Origin: Photobacterium rosenbergii
GTDB lineage: Bacteria; Pseudomonadota; Gammaproteobacteria; Enterobacterales; Vibrionaceae
Reading direction: 5' to 3'
NCBI RefSeq assembly: GCF_003026455.1
Contig: NZ_PYMB01000025.1
Location: 1 to 56,064 of the forward strand
DNA length: 56,064 bases
Position 1 is the first letter of the stretch. Each line of letters opens with the position of its first letter. Position numbers and translations under genes: made by a program. This document shows, piece by piece, positions 43,088-50,370 of this stretch. The notes below the pieces were generated by a model. That model saw only the letters and a program-made list of their open reading frames with translations, made no database searches and was not told the DNA's origin.

Positions 43088-43999
43088 TTACTTGTCTTTT
43101 TTGCACATTGGGAAGCCAAGAGCTTCACGAGAAGCGTAGTAGGCTTCAGCCACTTGCTTGGTGAGGTTACGGATGCGCAGGATGTAGCGCTGGCGCTCTG
43201 TAACAGAAACGGCTTTGCGTGCATCAAGAAGGTTGAATGCATGGCCTGCTTTTAGAATACGTTCGTAAGCAGGTAGCGGTAGAGGTTTCTCTAGTGCTAG
43301 TAGCTCCTGACACTCTTTCTCGCACTGATCGAAGAAAGTGAAAAGGAAGTCTACGTCTGCGTATTCAAAGTTGTAAGTCGATTGCTCAACTTCGTTCTGG
43401 TGGAAGATATCACCGTATGTCACTTTACCTAGCGGGCCGTCTGTCCATACTAGGTCGTACACCGAGTCAACACCCTGGATGTACATTGCAAGACGCTCGA
43501 TACCGTAAGTGATTTCGCCAGTGACTGGCTTACACTCAAGGCCACCGACTTGCTGGAAGTAAGTGAACTGGGTCACTTCCATACCGTTTAGCCATACTTC
43601 CCAGCCAAGGCCCCAAGCACCTAGCGTTGGGTTTTCCCAGTTATCTTCTACGAAACGGATATCGTGGACTTGGGTGTCGATGCCAAGGGCTTCTAGTGAA
43701 CCTAGGTATAGCTCCTGGATATTGTCCGGTGATGGTTTGATGATCACCTGGAACTGGTAGTAGTGCTGAAGGCGGTTCGGGTTCTCGCCGTAGCGGCCGT
43801 CAGTTGGACGACGTGATGGTTGCACATACGCTGCTGCAATAGGTTCTGGACCCAGAGCACGAAGACATGTCATCGGGTGAGAGGTACCTGCACCTACTTC
43901 CATGTCCAGAGGTTGCACAATAGTACAACCCTGTTGGCCCCAGTAATCCTGCAGCGCGAGGATCATGCCCTGAAAGGTTTTAATATCGTATTTCTGCAT
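43088..43999 (-). CDS. glyQ: Glycyl-tRNA synthetase, alpha subunit
   Basis: The catalytic alpha subunit activates glycine. The start at 43999 gives 303 aa, the same as E. coli, beginning MQKYDIKTFQGMILALQDYW. Class II features include GAGTSHPMTCLRALGP and SRRPTDGRYGENPNRLQHYY (in part). The frame extends 34 codons upstream, but the added residues do not belong to the family. Together with glyS it forms a two-gene unit ending in a terminator. Confidence 0.97.
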   Translation of the reverse strand: MQKYDIKTFQGMILALQDYWGQQGCTIVQPLDMEVGAGTSHPMTCLRALGPEPIAAAYVQPSRRPTDGRYGENPNRLQHYYQFQVIIKPSPDNIQELYLGSLEALGIDTQVHDIRFVEDNWENPTLGAWGLGWEVWLNGMEVTQFTYFQQVGGLECKPVTGEITYGIERLAMYIQGVDSVYDLVWTDGPLGKVTYGDIFHQNEVEQSTYNFEYADVDFLFTFFDQCEKECQELLALEKPLPLPAYERILKAGHAFNLLDARKAVSVTERQRYILRIRNLTKQVAEAYYASREALGFPMCKKDK

Positions 44000-44284
44000 T
44001 GTCAGCTTCGCGTGATTAATGGATTGAGAGATTTTTAGTAACGATCCAGTATACCTTGCCAACCCCTGCGCTAGTAGGGGGAGTGCATGTTTTTTGGTCA
44101 TCTTTGATTAATTTGCTTAAATTAATGTGCCTAGCTTGTCAGGGTATGGAGTTTTTTGACATTGTTCTGATATGAGCTAATGACGGCCAGATACAATACT
44201 GCCGCCAATGAACAGCTTTGGCTTGCCAAAGACGCTGCACACAATGACATCGGCCCAGAGCCGAGAATAAGAAAGGTAAACAAT

Positions 44285-44974
44285 ATGGATTTGACTAATC
44301 GCGCTAAATCTAGCAAATGGATTCGTAACCTGGTGTTTGCTACGGCAACGGCTGTGGTTGCAACAGGTTGTTCAACAACCAACCCTTATACTGGTGAAGA
44401 TCAAACTGCGAAAGCGACCAGTGGCTCAATCATCGGTGCGGTGGCGGGTGCTGCTATCGGTGCTGCGTCTTCGAGCAAGAGCGACCGTGGTAAGGGTGCC
44501 CTGATTGGTGCGGCTTCGGGTGCTGCGCTGGGTGGCGGTATCGGTTACTACATGGATGTGCAGGAAGCTGAACTACGCAAGCAACTGCAATCCACCGGTA
44601 TCAGCGTAACCCGTGACGGCGACAATATTGTCCTGAACATGCCAAACACCATTACCTTTGGTGTTGATGACACCGCGCTGAGTGGCCAGGCTAAAAACGC
44701 CCTTAGCAGTGTGGCGCTGGTTGCCAAAGAATATGATGAAACCATGCTAAATGTTTATGGTTTTACTGACAGTACAGGTGCGGCATCTTACAACCTACGC
44801 CTGTCCCAGGTGCGTGCTAGCGAAGTAAGTAACGAGCTTATGCGTGGTGGTGTAGCCAGCAACCGTATCGTGACAAAAGGTATGGGTGAATCACACCCGA
44901 TTGCGTCTAACGAAAACGAACAGGGCCGTGCCCAGAACCGCCGAGTAGAAATCGTGCTGTCTCCACAAGGTTAA
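44285..44974 (+). CDS. OmpA-family outer-membrane lipoprotein (YiaD-like)
   Basis: A 229-aa lipoprotein. The N-terminus has a basic stretch, a hydrophobic segment (LVFATATAVVATGC) and the lipid-attachment Cys near residue 28. A glycine-zipper region follows (SIIGAVAGAAIGAASSS, GALIGAASGAALGGGIGYYM). The C-terminal OmpA domain, with TITFGVDDTALSGQAKNALS, NVYGFTDSTG and NRRVEIVL, should bind peptidoglycan. The start at 44285 follows AAGGTAAAC. The zipper may span the membrane. It resembles E. coli YiaD; the exact role is not known. It is divergent from glyQ and ends at a strong terminator. Confidence 0.88.
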   Translation: MDLTNRAKSSKWIRNLVFATATAVVATGCSTTNPYTGEDQTAKATSGSIIGAVAGAAIGAASSSKSDRGKGALIGAASGAALGGGIGYYMDVQEAELRKQLQSTGISVTRDGDNIVLNMPNTITFGVDDTALSGQAKNALSSVALVAKEYDETMLNVYGFTDSTGAASYNLRLSQVRASEVSNELMRGGVASNRIVTKGMGESHPIASNENEQGRAQNRRVEIVLSPQG

Positions 44975-45003
44975 TTCCACAAGAATAATCTTGGTTGGAA
45001 AAA

Positions 45004-45025
45004 GGGCCCTAACGGGCCCTTTTTT
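45004..45025 (+). terminator. Terminator after the OmpA-like lipoprotein gene
   Basis: GGGCCC (45004-45009) pairs with GGGCCC (45014-45019) around TAAC, extended by flanking A and T runs. Confidence 0.9.
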
Positions 45026-45062
45026 GTACCTTGTACTTAGCCTGAGCTATGTGTAGAATTGC

Positions 45063-45190
45063 CGCACCTTTGGGGAGTAGCCTCTTGTCCTGACAAGACA
45101 AGCGTCAACATAATTGAAGCAAAATCTTCATGGCGTTTGTGACTCACGTTTATCCTACTAGTGAGTTTGGCGAGACCATCGGTAAACCAG
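45063..45190 (+). ncRNA. yybP-ykoY (manganese) riboswitch
   Basis: The conserved yybP-ykoY blocks are present in order: TTTGGGGAGTAGCC (about 45070-45082), GCGTCAACATAA (about 45103-45113) and GGCGAGACCATC (45169-45180). Hairpins lie between them: CTTGTC/GACAAG (45084-45097), TGAAG/CTTCA (about 45115-45130) and ACTCAC/GTGAGT (45142-45166). GGTAAAC (45181) can pair with GTTTACC (45215), and a GGGGC stretch can pair with GCCCC next to the mneA ribosome site, giving a likely translational switch. Mn2+ binding is known for this class. It lies directly before an Mn-exporter gene. Confidence 0.88.
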
Positions 45191-45261
45191 CATGAACCGG
45201 GGTGGGGCATGTGCGTTTACCTGTGGTTTCTTTAAATTTTCCTCGCCCCGAAGAGCATGTC

Positions 45262-45819
45262 GTGAGTGTTTTAGCTATCTCAATTACGTCGGTTGCCTTG
45301 GCAGAAATTGGCGATAAAACCCAATTGTTGTCTTTGCTGCTTGCTAGCCGCTACCGCAAACCAATCCCTATTATTCTGGCGATCTTCTTTGCCACTATTG
45401 CCAACCATGCTTTGGCTGCCTGGCTCGGTGTTGTGGTTGCCGACTACCTAACGCCTGAAGTGCTTAAGTGGGTATTGGTGGTGAGTTTTGTTGTTATGGC
45501 CGGCTGGATTCTGATCCCTGATAAGCTCGATGATGACGAGGAGATCTCCAACCGTGGGCCGTTTGTCGCCAGTTTCATTGCCTTTTTCATTGCCGAGATC
45601 GGTGACAAGACCCAAGTCGCTACGACTATGCTTGGCGCGAAATACAGTGATGCACTGATGTGGGTAGTATTGGGGACGACGATTGGTATGTTGTTGGCTA
45701 ATGTACCAGTGGTATTGATCGGCAAGTTGTCCGCTGATCGTATGCCGTTAGGTTTGATTCGAAAGATCACAGCGGCCTTGTTCTTCGGTCTTGCTGTTGC
45801 CGCCGCGTTCGGCATGTAA
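45262..45819 (+). CDS. mneA: UPF0016 (GDT1) family manganese exporter
   Basis: A 185-aa membrane protein with six hydrophobic segments and the two family signature motifs, ALAEIGDKTQLLSLLLASRY (helix 1) and FIAEIGDKTQVATTMLGAKY (helix 4), each with the metal-binding ExGDKT. V. cholerae MneA of this family exports Mn2+. The riboswitch upstream supports that role. The start is uncertain: I prefer the GTG at 45262 (SVLAISITSVALAEIGDKT), with GAAGAG before it, over GTGs at 45202, 45211 or 45223, which would add a polar, Pro-rich leader. It ends just before a parS-like site. Confidence 0.9.
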   Translation: MSVLAISITSVALAEIGDKTQLLSLLLASRYRKPIPIILAIFFATIANHALAAWLGVVVADYLTPEVLKWVLVVSFVVMAGWILIPDKLDDDEEISNRGPFVASFIAFFIAEIGDKTQVATTMLGAKYSDALMWVVLGTTIGMLLANVPVVLIGKLSADRMPLGLIRKITAALFFGLAVAAAFGM

Positions 45820-45832
45820 TCTTCGCTAACCG

Positions 45833-45848
45833 TGTTCCACGTGGAACA
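45833..45848. promoter_or_regulatory. parS: parS-like site 6 (perfect palindrome)
   Basis: TGTTCCACGTGGAACA is a perfect 16-bp palindrome and matches 14 of 16 parS positions. It lies 13 nt after the mneA stop and is the rightmost site of the cluster. Confidence 0.85.
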
Positions 45849-45995
45849 TCCCGGTTGATGGGCCCGGCTCACAAGCTAAGATGACACTATGATAACAACC
45901 ACTTAAATTGTGAGCATGGCAGCAGTGCCGGGGAAGTTGGCGTGATATGTTGGTACCAGTACCTTTGGACGGTTGCCGCTGTATAGGAGGGGGTT

Positions 45996-46256
45996 ATGAA
46001 CCGTTTTCTTGCAATATCGCCCCAGAGTCAATTCTGGTTATTCAACTTTGCATTGGCGCTGAATATTCTTGGTATGGTATTGACGGATATGTGGTTGCCG
46101 ATGGTGGTTGGTGCCATTGTGACGACGTACCTCTCGGTAGATGCCTTGGTTAGGCTGCGTTATGTCCTGCCGATGAAGAAGGAAATCCGCGAGCTGCGCC
46201 ACGAGCTCGATAAAGCTAACCGCCAACTGCGAGATTCTTACCGTAATGAGGATTGA
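45996..46256 (+). CDS. Small membrane protein of unknown function (86 aa)
   Basis: I do not recognise this protein. It starts MNRFLAISPQSQFWLFNFAL behind a near-perfect AGGAGGGGG ribosome site. Two hydrophobic stretches follow (about residues 13-30 and 32-47), then a charged helical tail of heptad type (MKKEIRELRHELDKANRQLR) that could form a coiled coil in the cytoplasm. It has its own terminator at 46279-46309. The strong ribosome site and good coding character argue it is real. Similar small proteins next to tusA may exist in other Vibrionaceae. Confidence 0.8.
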   Translation: MNRFLAISPQSQFWLFNFALALNILGMVLTDMWLPMVVGAIVTTYLSVDALVRLRYVLPMKKEIRELRHELDKANRQLRDSYRNED

Positions 46257-46278
46257 GCCTTGAAGGTTCCCGAATAGT

Positions 46279-46309
46279 AAAAAGGCAGCTCGATGAGCTG
46301 CCTTTTTTT
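46279..46309. terminator. Bidirectional terminator between the small membrane-protein gene and tusA
   Basis: AAAAAGGCAGCTC (46279-46291) pairs with GAGCTGCCTTTTT (46295-46307) around GAT, with T to 46309. Flanking A and T runs let it work for both converging genes. Confidence 0.92.
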
Positions 46310-46315
46310 GATCGG

Positions 46316-46564
46316 TCAGTTGGTGCCTTTTCTTATTAAGTACCGGTAAGGCAGGCTGTCGGTGTCAGCCGCGATCAGGGTGTGATCCATGAATCGGCAA
46401 AAACTTGGAATATCCCTAGTCGTAGAAGGGTCATCGGCAGTGACGAGCAGGGTATCGCCTTCGGCCATTTTCCTTACGGTTTTACGCACCATCATCACAG
46501 GCTCTGGGCAGCGAAGTCCTTCTGCTTCCAAGCTGTGGGTGGGATTGTCAAAAATAGCGGTCAT
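46316..46564 (-). CDS. tusA: Sulfur carrier protein TusA
   Basis: TusA (SirA) accepts persulfide sulfur from IscS and passes it to TusBCD for s2U34 tRNA thiolation. The 82 aa include the active Cys19 in GLRCPEPVMMVRKTVRKM and the family ending PYRYLIRKG. It thus works on the same wobble uridine as MnmE and MnmG elsewhere in this window. The ATG is at 46564. It is convergent with the small membrane-protein gene at 45996. Confidence 0.95.
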   Translation of the reverse strand: MTAIFDNPTHSLEAEGLRCPEPVMMVRKTVRKMAEGDTLLVTADDPSTTRDIPSFCRFMDHTLIAADTDSLPYRYLIRKGTN

Positions 46565-46703
46565 AGCATCTACATCTTCTGTTGAAGACAGTGATCATAC
46601 TTATGGGCAAGAATTAATCAATAAGGGTTGGCAAATCAAAACAAAACGTGTAACGTTATTAACAAGTCGTTAACGTTTGTCTTCTGAAGGATTAGGAGGA
46701 ACT

Positions 46704-46886
46704 ATGTTGACTCAGATGGATCGCCTGACTATTTACAGCGTACTTTGCTTCATTACGTTTTGCTCTCTGATGCTACGTGCGCCGAATGAGACCAGTTTTA
46801 TTGCGCTTGGTGGTTTGATTGCCGCCGCGCTAGGACTTTGGCTAGAGCTCACCAATTCTCCCGAGCTCGAGGAAGAAGAAAGCTAA
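46704..46886 (+). CDS. Small membrane protein of unknown function (60 aa)
   Basis: A 60-aa protein, MLTQMDRLTIYSVLCFITFC onward, that I do not recognise. AGGAGGAACT lies right before the ATG. It has two hydrophobic segments (about residues 8-24 and 31-48, FIALGGLIAAALGLWLEL) and an acidic tail (PELEEEES). It is divergent from tusA across 139 nt and followed by its own terminator, so it appears to be an independent transcription unit. Confidence 0.75.
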   Translation: MLTQMDRLTIYSVLCFITFCSLMLRAPNETSFIALGGLIAAALGLWLELTNSPELEEEES

Positions 46887-46927
46887 CACTGCACATCTAC
46901 TACACTCCCCCAGTTTTCTTGGGCTTC

Positions 46928-46953
46928 CCCGCTTATATAGCGGGATTTTTTTT
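46928..46953 (+). terminator. Terminator after the 60-aa membrane-protein gene
   Basis: CCCGCT (46928-46933) pairs with AGCGGG (46939-46944) around TATAT, followed by A and T8. Confidence 0.85.
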
Positions 46954-47033
46954 ATCTGGACGATAAAATAATACCAGACTGAGTCATATCCTGTTTGGAA
47001 TGACGCCAAACTTTCCTGCCAAGGTAAGCCATT

Positions 47034-47975
47034 GTGGAATTAGAAGACATCTATCGTCGTGATTTGAATTTGCTGGTGGCGTTGCGGGTACTGATAGAGG
47101 AAAGCAGCGTCAGCAAGGCTGCGACCCGCTTGAACCTGAGCCAATCGGCAATGAGCCGGGTACTGGGGCGGTTGCGCGACTTGCTAGGCGATCCGCTGTT
47201 TACCCGTCAGGGACAGCACCTGATCCCGACCGAAAAAGCGTTGGAGTTCGACCGGGCGTTGGGCGAGCCGTTGGAGTCCCTGCGCCAGTTGTTGTCTCCG
47301 GTCGAATTTGACCCGCGTAGTTGTGATCAGACCTTCGCCATCGCGACGACTGATTATGCCATGCAGACCATTTTGCCGTTTGCCCTGCCGCGTATATATC
47401 AGGAGGCACCTGAGGTCTCGTTTGAGTTTCTGCCCCTGCAACATGATAGATTGGCCGATCAGCTGACCTATGAAGGGGCTGACCTTGCGATCTGCCGTCC
47501 GACCGGGCCGGTTGAACCACTGCGCAGTGAGATCTTGGGCCGCGTTGGTGTCTTGTGCCTGCTCTCCAAGCACCATCCGTTGGCCGATGAGGAGATGAGC
47601 CTGTCAGACTATCTCGCCCATCCCCACGCGATGATTGCAATTAGTGACGGGGTAAAAGCACTGATTGAGCAAGCCCTGGTAGGTCAGCCCAAACGCAAGA
47701 TGGTCTTACGGGCCTATCACCTGGAGGCGGCATTGGCGATTGTCGATACCATGCCGCTGATCATTACCGTGCCTGCGGATTTGGCTTACTTGGTAGCAGA
47801 ACGCTACGACTTGGTGGTCAAACCCTTGCCGTTTGCCTTTACACCGTTTGACTACTCGATGATCTGGCATCCGCGCTGTGAACATTCACCAGCCCAGGAG
47901 TGGTTAAGGGCGATAGTCAAAGAGGAATGTAGCCGCCTGATCGCCAAGCGTATTGATGATATGGGGCTGGAGTAA
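47034..47975 (+). CDS. LysR-family transcriptional regulator
   Basis: A 313-aa LysR-type regulator. The N-terminal winged HTH is typical (DLNLLVALRVLIEESSVSKA then ATRLNLSQSAMSRVLGRLRD), followed by the linker helix and a two-lobed effector domain (about 95-300). The DLNLL start, the F/L pattern and the paired DYAM motif recall the NodD/LeuO-like group rather than CysB types. The start is a GTG at 47034 with AAGG about 10 nt upstream. It is convergent with acuI; LysR regulators are more often divergent from their targets, so a link to acuI is not implied. The effector is unknown. Confidence 0.85.
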   Translation: MELEDIYRRDLNLLVALRVLIEESSVSKAATRLNLSQSAMSRVLGRLRDLLGDPLFTRQGQHLIPTEKALEFDRALGEPLESLRQLLSPVEFDPRSCDQTFAIATTDYAMQTILPFALPRIYQEAPEVSFEFLPLQHDRLADQLTYEGADLAICRPTGPVEPLRSEILGRVGVLCLLSKHHPLADEEMSLSDYLAHPHAMIAISDGVKALIEQALVGQPKRKMVLRAYHLEAALAIVDTMPLIITVPADLAYLVAERYDLVVKPLPFAFTPFDYSMIWHPRCEHSPAQEWLRAIVKEECSRLIAKRIDDMGLE

Positions 47976-47982
47976 ATAGTAG

Positions 47983-48005
47983 AAAGCCGGGATAAACCCG
48001 GCTTT
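47983..48005. terminator. Bidirectional terminator between lysR and acuI
   Basis: AAAGCCGGG (47983-47991) pairs with CCCGGCTTT (47997-48005) around ATAAA. It lies between convergent genes. Confidence 0.85.
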
Positions 48006-48034
48006 AAAAACAGTTGTTATGTTCGCAATAGCTG

Positions 48035-49015
48035 TTAAAGCTTGATCACGACACGGCCGGTTACCTGGCCATTGGTAATGTCTTCTGCATACTGTGGCGC
48101 TGCATCAAGCTCAACTTCAGTACAAGCCTGCTCATAGAAGCTCTCTGGTAGTAGCTCAACCAGTTTTTCCCACGCAGCGATACGCTTTTCAGTTGGGCAC
48201 ATTACCGAGTCGACACCTTGCAGGCGTACGTTACGCAGGATGAACGGCATAACGGTTGTAGGCAAATCAAAACCACCGGCTAGACCACAAGCGGCAACTG
48301 CGCTGTTGTAGTCCATTTGTGCCAGTACTTTGGATAACACTTTGCTACCAACGGTATCGACAGCACCTGCCCATACTTGTTTTTCTAGCGGACGTGCTGG
48401 CTCTTCGAACTCGCTACGGTCGATAACACGGCTAGCACCAAGTTTCTCTAGCAGCGGACCATTTTGTTCAACACGACCAGTGACAGCCGCCACTTTGTAG
48501 CCGAGTTGGGCCAATAGGGTTACCGCGACCGAACCTACACCACCACTGGCGCCGGTCACTAGGATCTCACCGGCTTCTGGTTTGATATCGGCATCCAATA
48601 GCGCTTGTACGCAAAGCATGGCGGTGAAACCGGCAGTACCGACCATCATGGCTTTCTTGCTATCCATACCGGTTGGTAGAGGAACGAGCCAATCCGCTTT
48701 CAGGCGGGCACGCTGTGACATACCGCCCCAGTGGTTTTCACCCACACCCCAACCAGTGAGCACGACTTTGTCACCGGTTTGGTAGCGTGTATCTTCAGAG
48801 CTGACGACAGTACCGGCTAGGTCGATACCCGGCACCATAGGGAAGTTGCGGATGATCTTACCTTTACCTGTGATGGCCAAGCCGTCTTTGTAGTTCAGGG
48901 AAGAGTAATCAACATCGATCAGAACTTCACCTTCAGGAAGGTGGCTGTCGTCCAACTGTTCGATTGTCGCAATTGTTTTTTTCTCTTCTTGGTTTAGAAC
49001 CAGTGCCTTAAACAT
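48035..49015 (-). CDS. acuI: Acrylyl-CoA reductase (NADPH), YhdH/AcuI type
   Basis: A 326-aa zinc-free medium-chain dehydrogenase/reductase. It starts MFKALVLNQEEKKTIATIEQ. The YhdH/AcuI-specific FPMVPGIDLAGTV, TGWGVGENHWGGMSQRA and the nucleotide-binding TGASGGVGSVAVTLLAQLG are present. AcuI reduces toxic acryloyl-CoA to propionyl-CoA, which matters for marine bacteria that meet acrylate from DMSP. It ends VTGRVVIKL. It is a single-gene unit, convergent with the LysR gene. Confidence 0.93.
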   Translation of the reverse strand: MFKALVLNQEEKKTIATIEQLDDSHLPEGEVLIDVDYSSLNYKDGLAITGKGKIIRNFPMVPGIDLAGTVVSSEDTRYQTGDKVVLTGWGVGENHWGGMSQRARLKADWLVPLPTGMDSKKAMMVGTAGFTAMLCVQALLDADIKPEAGEILVTGASGGVGSVAVTLLAQLGYKVAAVTGRVEQNGPLLEKLGASRVIDRSEFEEPARPLEKQVWAGAVDTVGSKVLSKVLAQMDYNSAVAACGLAGGFDLPTTVMPFILRNVRLQGVDSVMCPTEKRIAAWEKLVELLPESFYEQACTEVELDAAPQYAEDITNGQVTGRVVIKL

Positions 49016-49136
49016 AGGGATGCTCCGAATTAATACAAGCGTCTTAAGTGGTTATGAGTGTAGACCTGAAACAACTATGAATAAAATGAAAGTTAGTCAT
49101 TTAATCTATGTAAAGTGCGCATGTTAGGTGTAGATC

Positions 49137-49165
49137 AAAAAAAGCCCGCCGGGGCGGGCTTTTTT
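49137..49165 (-). terminator. Terminator after fadA
   Basis: GCCCGCC (49144-49150) pairs with GGCGGGC (49153-49159), flanked by A7 and T6, and lies 12 nt from the fadA stop on the minus strand. Confidence 0.9.
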
Positions 49166-49176
49166 ATACGCAAAGA

Positions 49177-50343
49177 TTACTCAACTCGTTCAAAAACAGT
49201 GGCAATCCCCTGGCCTAGACCTATACACATTGTTGCCAGCCCAAACTGGACATCGTGATGTTCCATCAGGTTGATCAGGGTGGTGGAAATACGCGAACCC
49301 GAGCAGCCTAGAGGGTGCCCGAGGGCGATGGCCCCACCATTGAGATTGACCTTTTCCTCCACTACATCCAGCAAACCGAGATCTTTGGCACATGGGAGTG
49401 ACTGGGCCGCAAAAGCTTCGTTGAGCTCCACCATACCGATATCTTCAATGGATAGACCGGCACGTTTCAATGCTTTCTGGCTGGCAGGTACCGGCCCATA
49501 GCCCATGATAGATGGATCGCAACCGGCAATCGCCATCGCCTTGACCCGGGCACGAATAGTCAGGCCAAGGGCCTTGGCTTTGTCTTCGCTCATTACCAAC
49601 ATGGCTGATGCGCCATCCGATAGGGCCGAGGAAGAACCGGCAGTGACGGTACCATTGGCAGGGTCGAATACCGGGCGTAGTGCCGATAGTGACTCCGCGG
49701 TTGTTTCCGGGCGAATGACCTCATCATGGCTCAATAGGGTCAACCGACCATCCGCATCATGGCCCTCGGTTGGGTAGATCTCGTTGGCAAACCGGCCCTC
49801 GATGGTCGCGGCATGGGCTCGTTGGTGGGAGCGGGCGGCAAAGGCATCTTGCATTTCACGGTTGATGCCGTGCATCCGGCCGAGCATTTCGGCGGTAAGC
49901 CCCATCATGCCCGCAGCCTTGGCGACGGATTTAGATAGTCCCGGATGGAAGTCGACACCATGGTTCATTGGTACATGGCCCATATGTTCAACACCACCAA
50001 TCAAACAGGTATCAGCGTCACCCACCATGATGGCGCGGGCGGCATCGTGGAGCGCCTGCATCGAGGAGCCACACAAGCGGTTGACGGTCGTCGCGCCGAC
50101 TGTGTGGGGAATACCGGCCAGCAACGCCGCATTTCGGCCAACGTTGAAGCCTTGCTCGAGTGTTTGTTGGACACAGCCCCAGTAGATATCTTCGATACTG
50201 CCAGGGTCGACTTGTGGGTTGCGTGCCAGCAAGCCTTTCATCAGATGGGCAGATAAATCTTCAGCGCGTACATGGCGGAAAGCGCCGCCTTTAGAGCGTC
50301 CCATCGGGGTACGGATACAATCAACGATTACAACGTTATTCAT
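49177..50343 (-). CDS. fadA: 3-ketoacyl-CoA thiolase (FadA)
   Basis: The thiolase subunit of the aerobic fatty-acid beta-oxidation complex. The start at 50343 gives 388 aa, with GAGGA before it; a TTG two codons upstream is less likely. The nucleophile Cys91 lies in NRLCGSSMQAL, the His motif is GGAIALGHPLGCSGSR, and the second Cys is in MCIGLGQG. The N-terminus VDCIRTPMGRSKGGAF matches E. coli FadA. It follows fadB by 27 nt in the same operon, so the subunits are made together. Confidence 0.97.
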   Translation of the reverse strand: MNNVVIVDCIRTPMGRSKGGAFRHVRAEDLSAHLMKGLLARNPQVDPGSIEDIYWGCVQQTLEQGFNVGRNAALLAGIPHTVGATTVNRLCGSSMQALHDAARAIMVGDADTCLIGGVEHMGHVPMNHGVDFHPGLSKSVAKAAGMMGLTAEMLGRMHGINREMQDAFAARSHQRAHAATIEGRFANEIYPTEGHDADGRLTLLSHDEVIRPETTAESLSALRPVFDPANGTVTAGSSSALSDGASAMLVMSEDKAKALGLTIRARVKAMAIAGCDPSIMGYGPVPASQKALKRAGLSIEDIGMVELNEAFAAQSLPCAKDLGLLDVVEEKVNLNGGAIALGHPLGCSGSRISTTLINLMEHHDVQFGLATMCIGLGQGIATVFERVE

Positions 50344-50370
50344 TTTCAATTCCTCATCCTTAAGCCATGG

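Noticed and set aside
44180..44284. N-terminal extension of the OmpA-like lipoprotein
   Set aside because: It would bury the lipoprotein signal 35 residues inside the protein. The ATG at 44285 has a ribosome site and gives a normal signal sequence.
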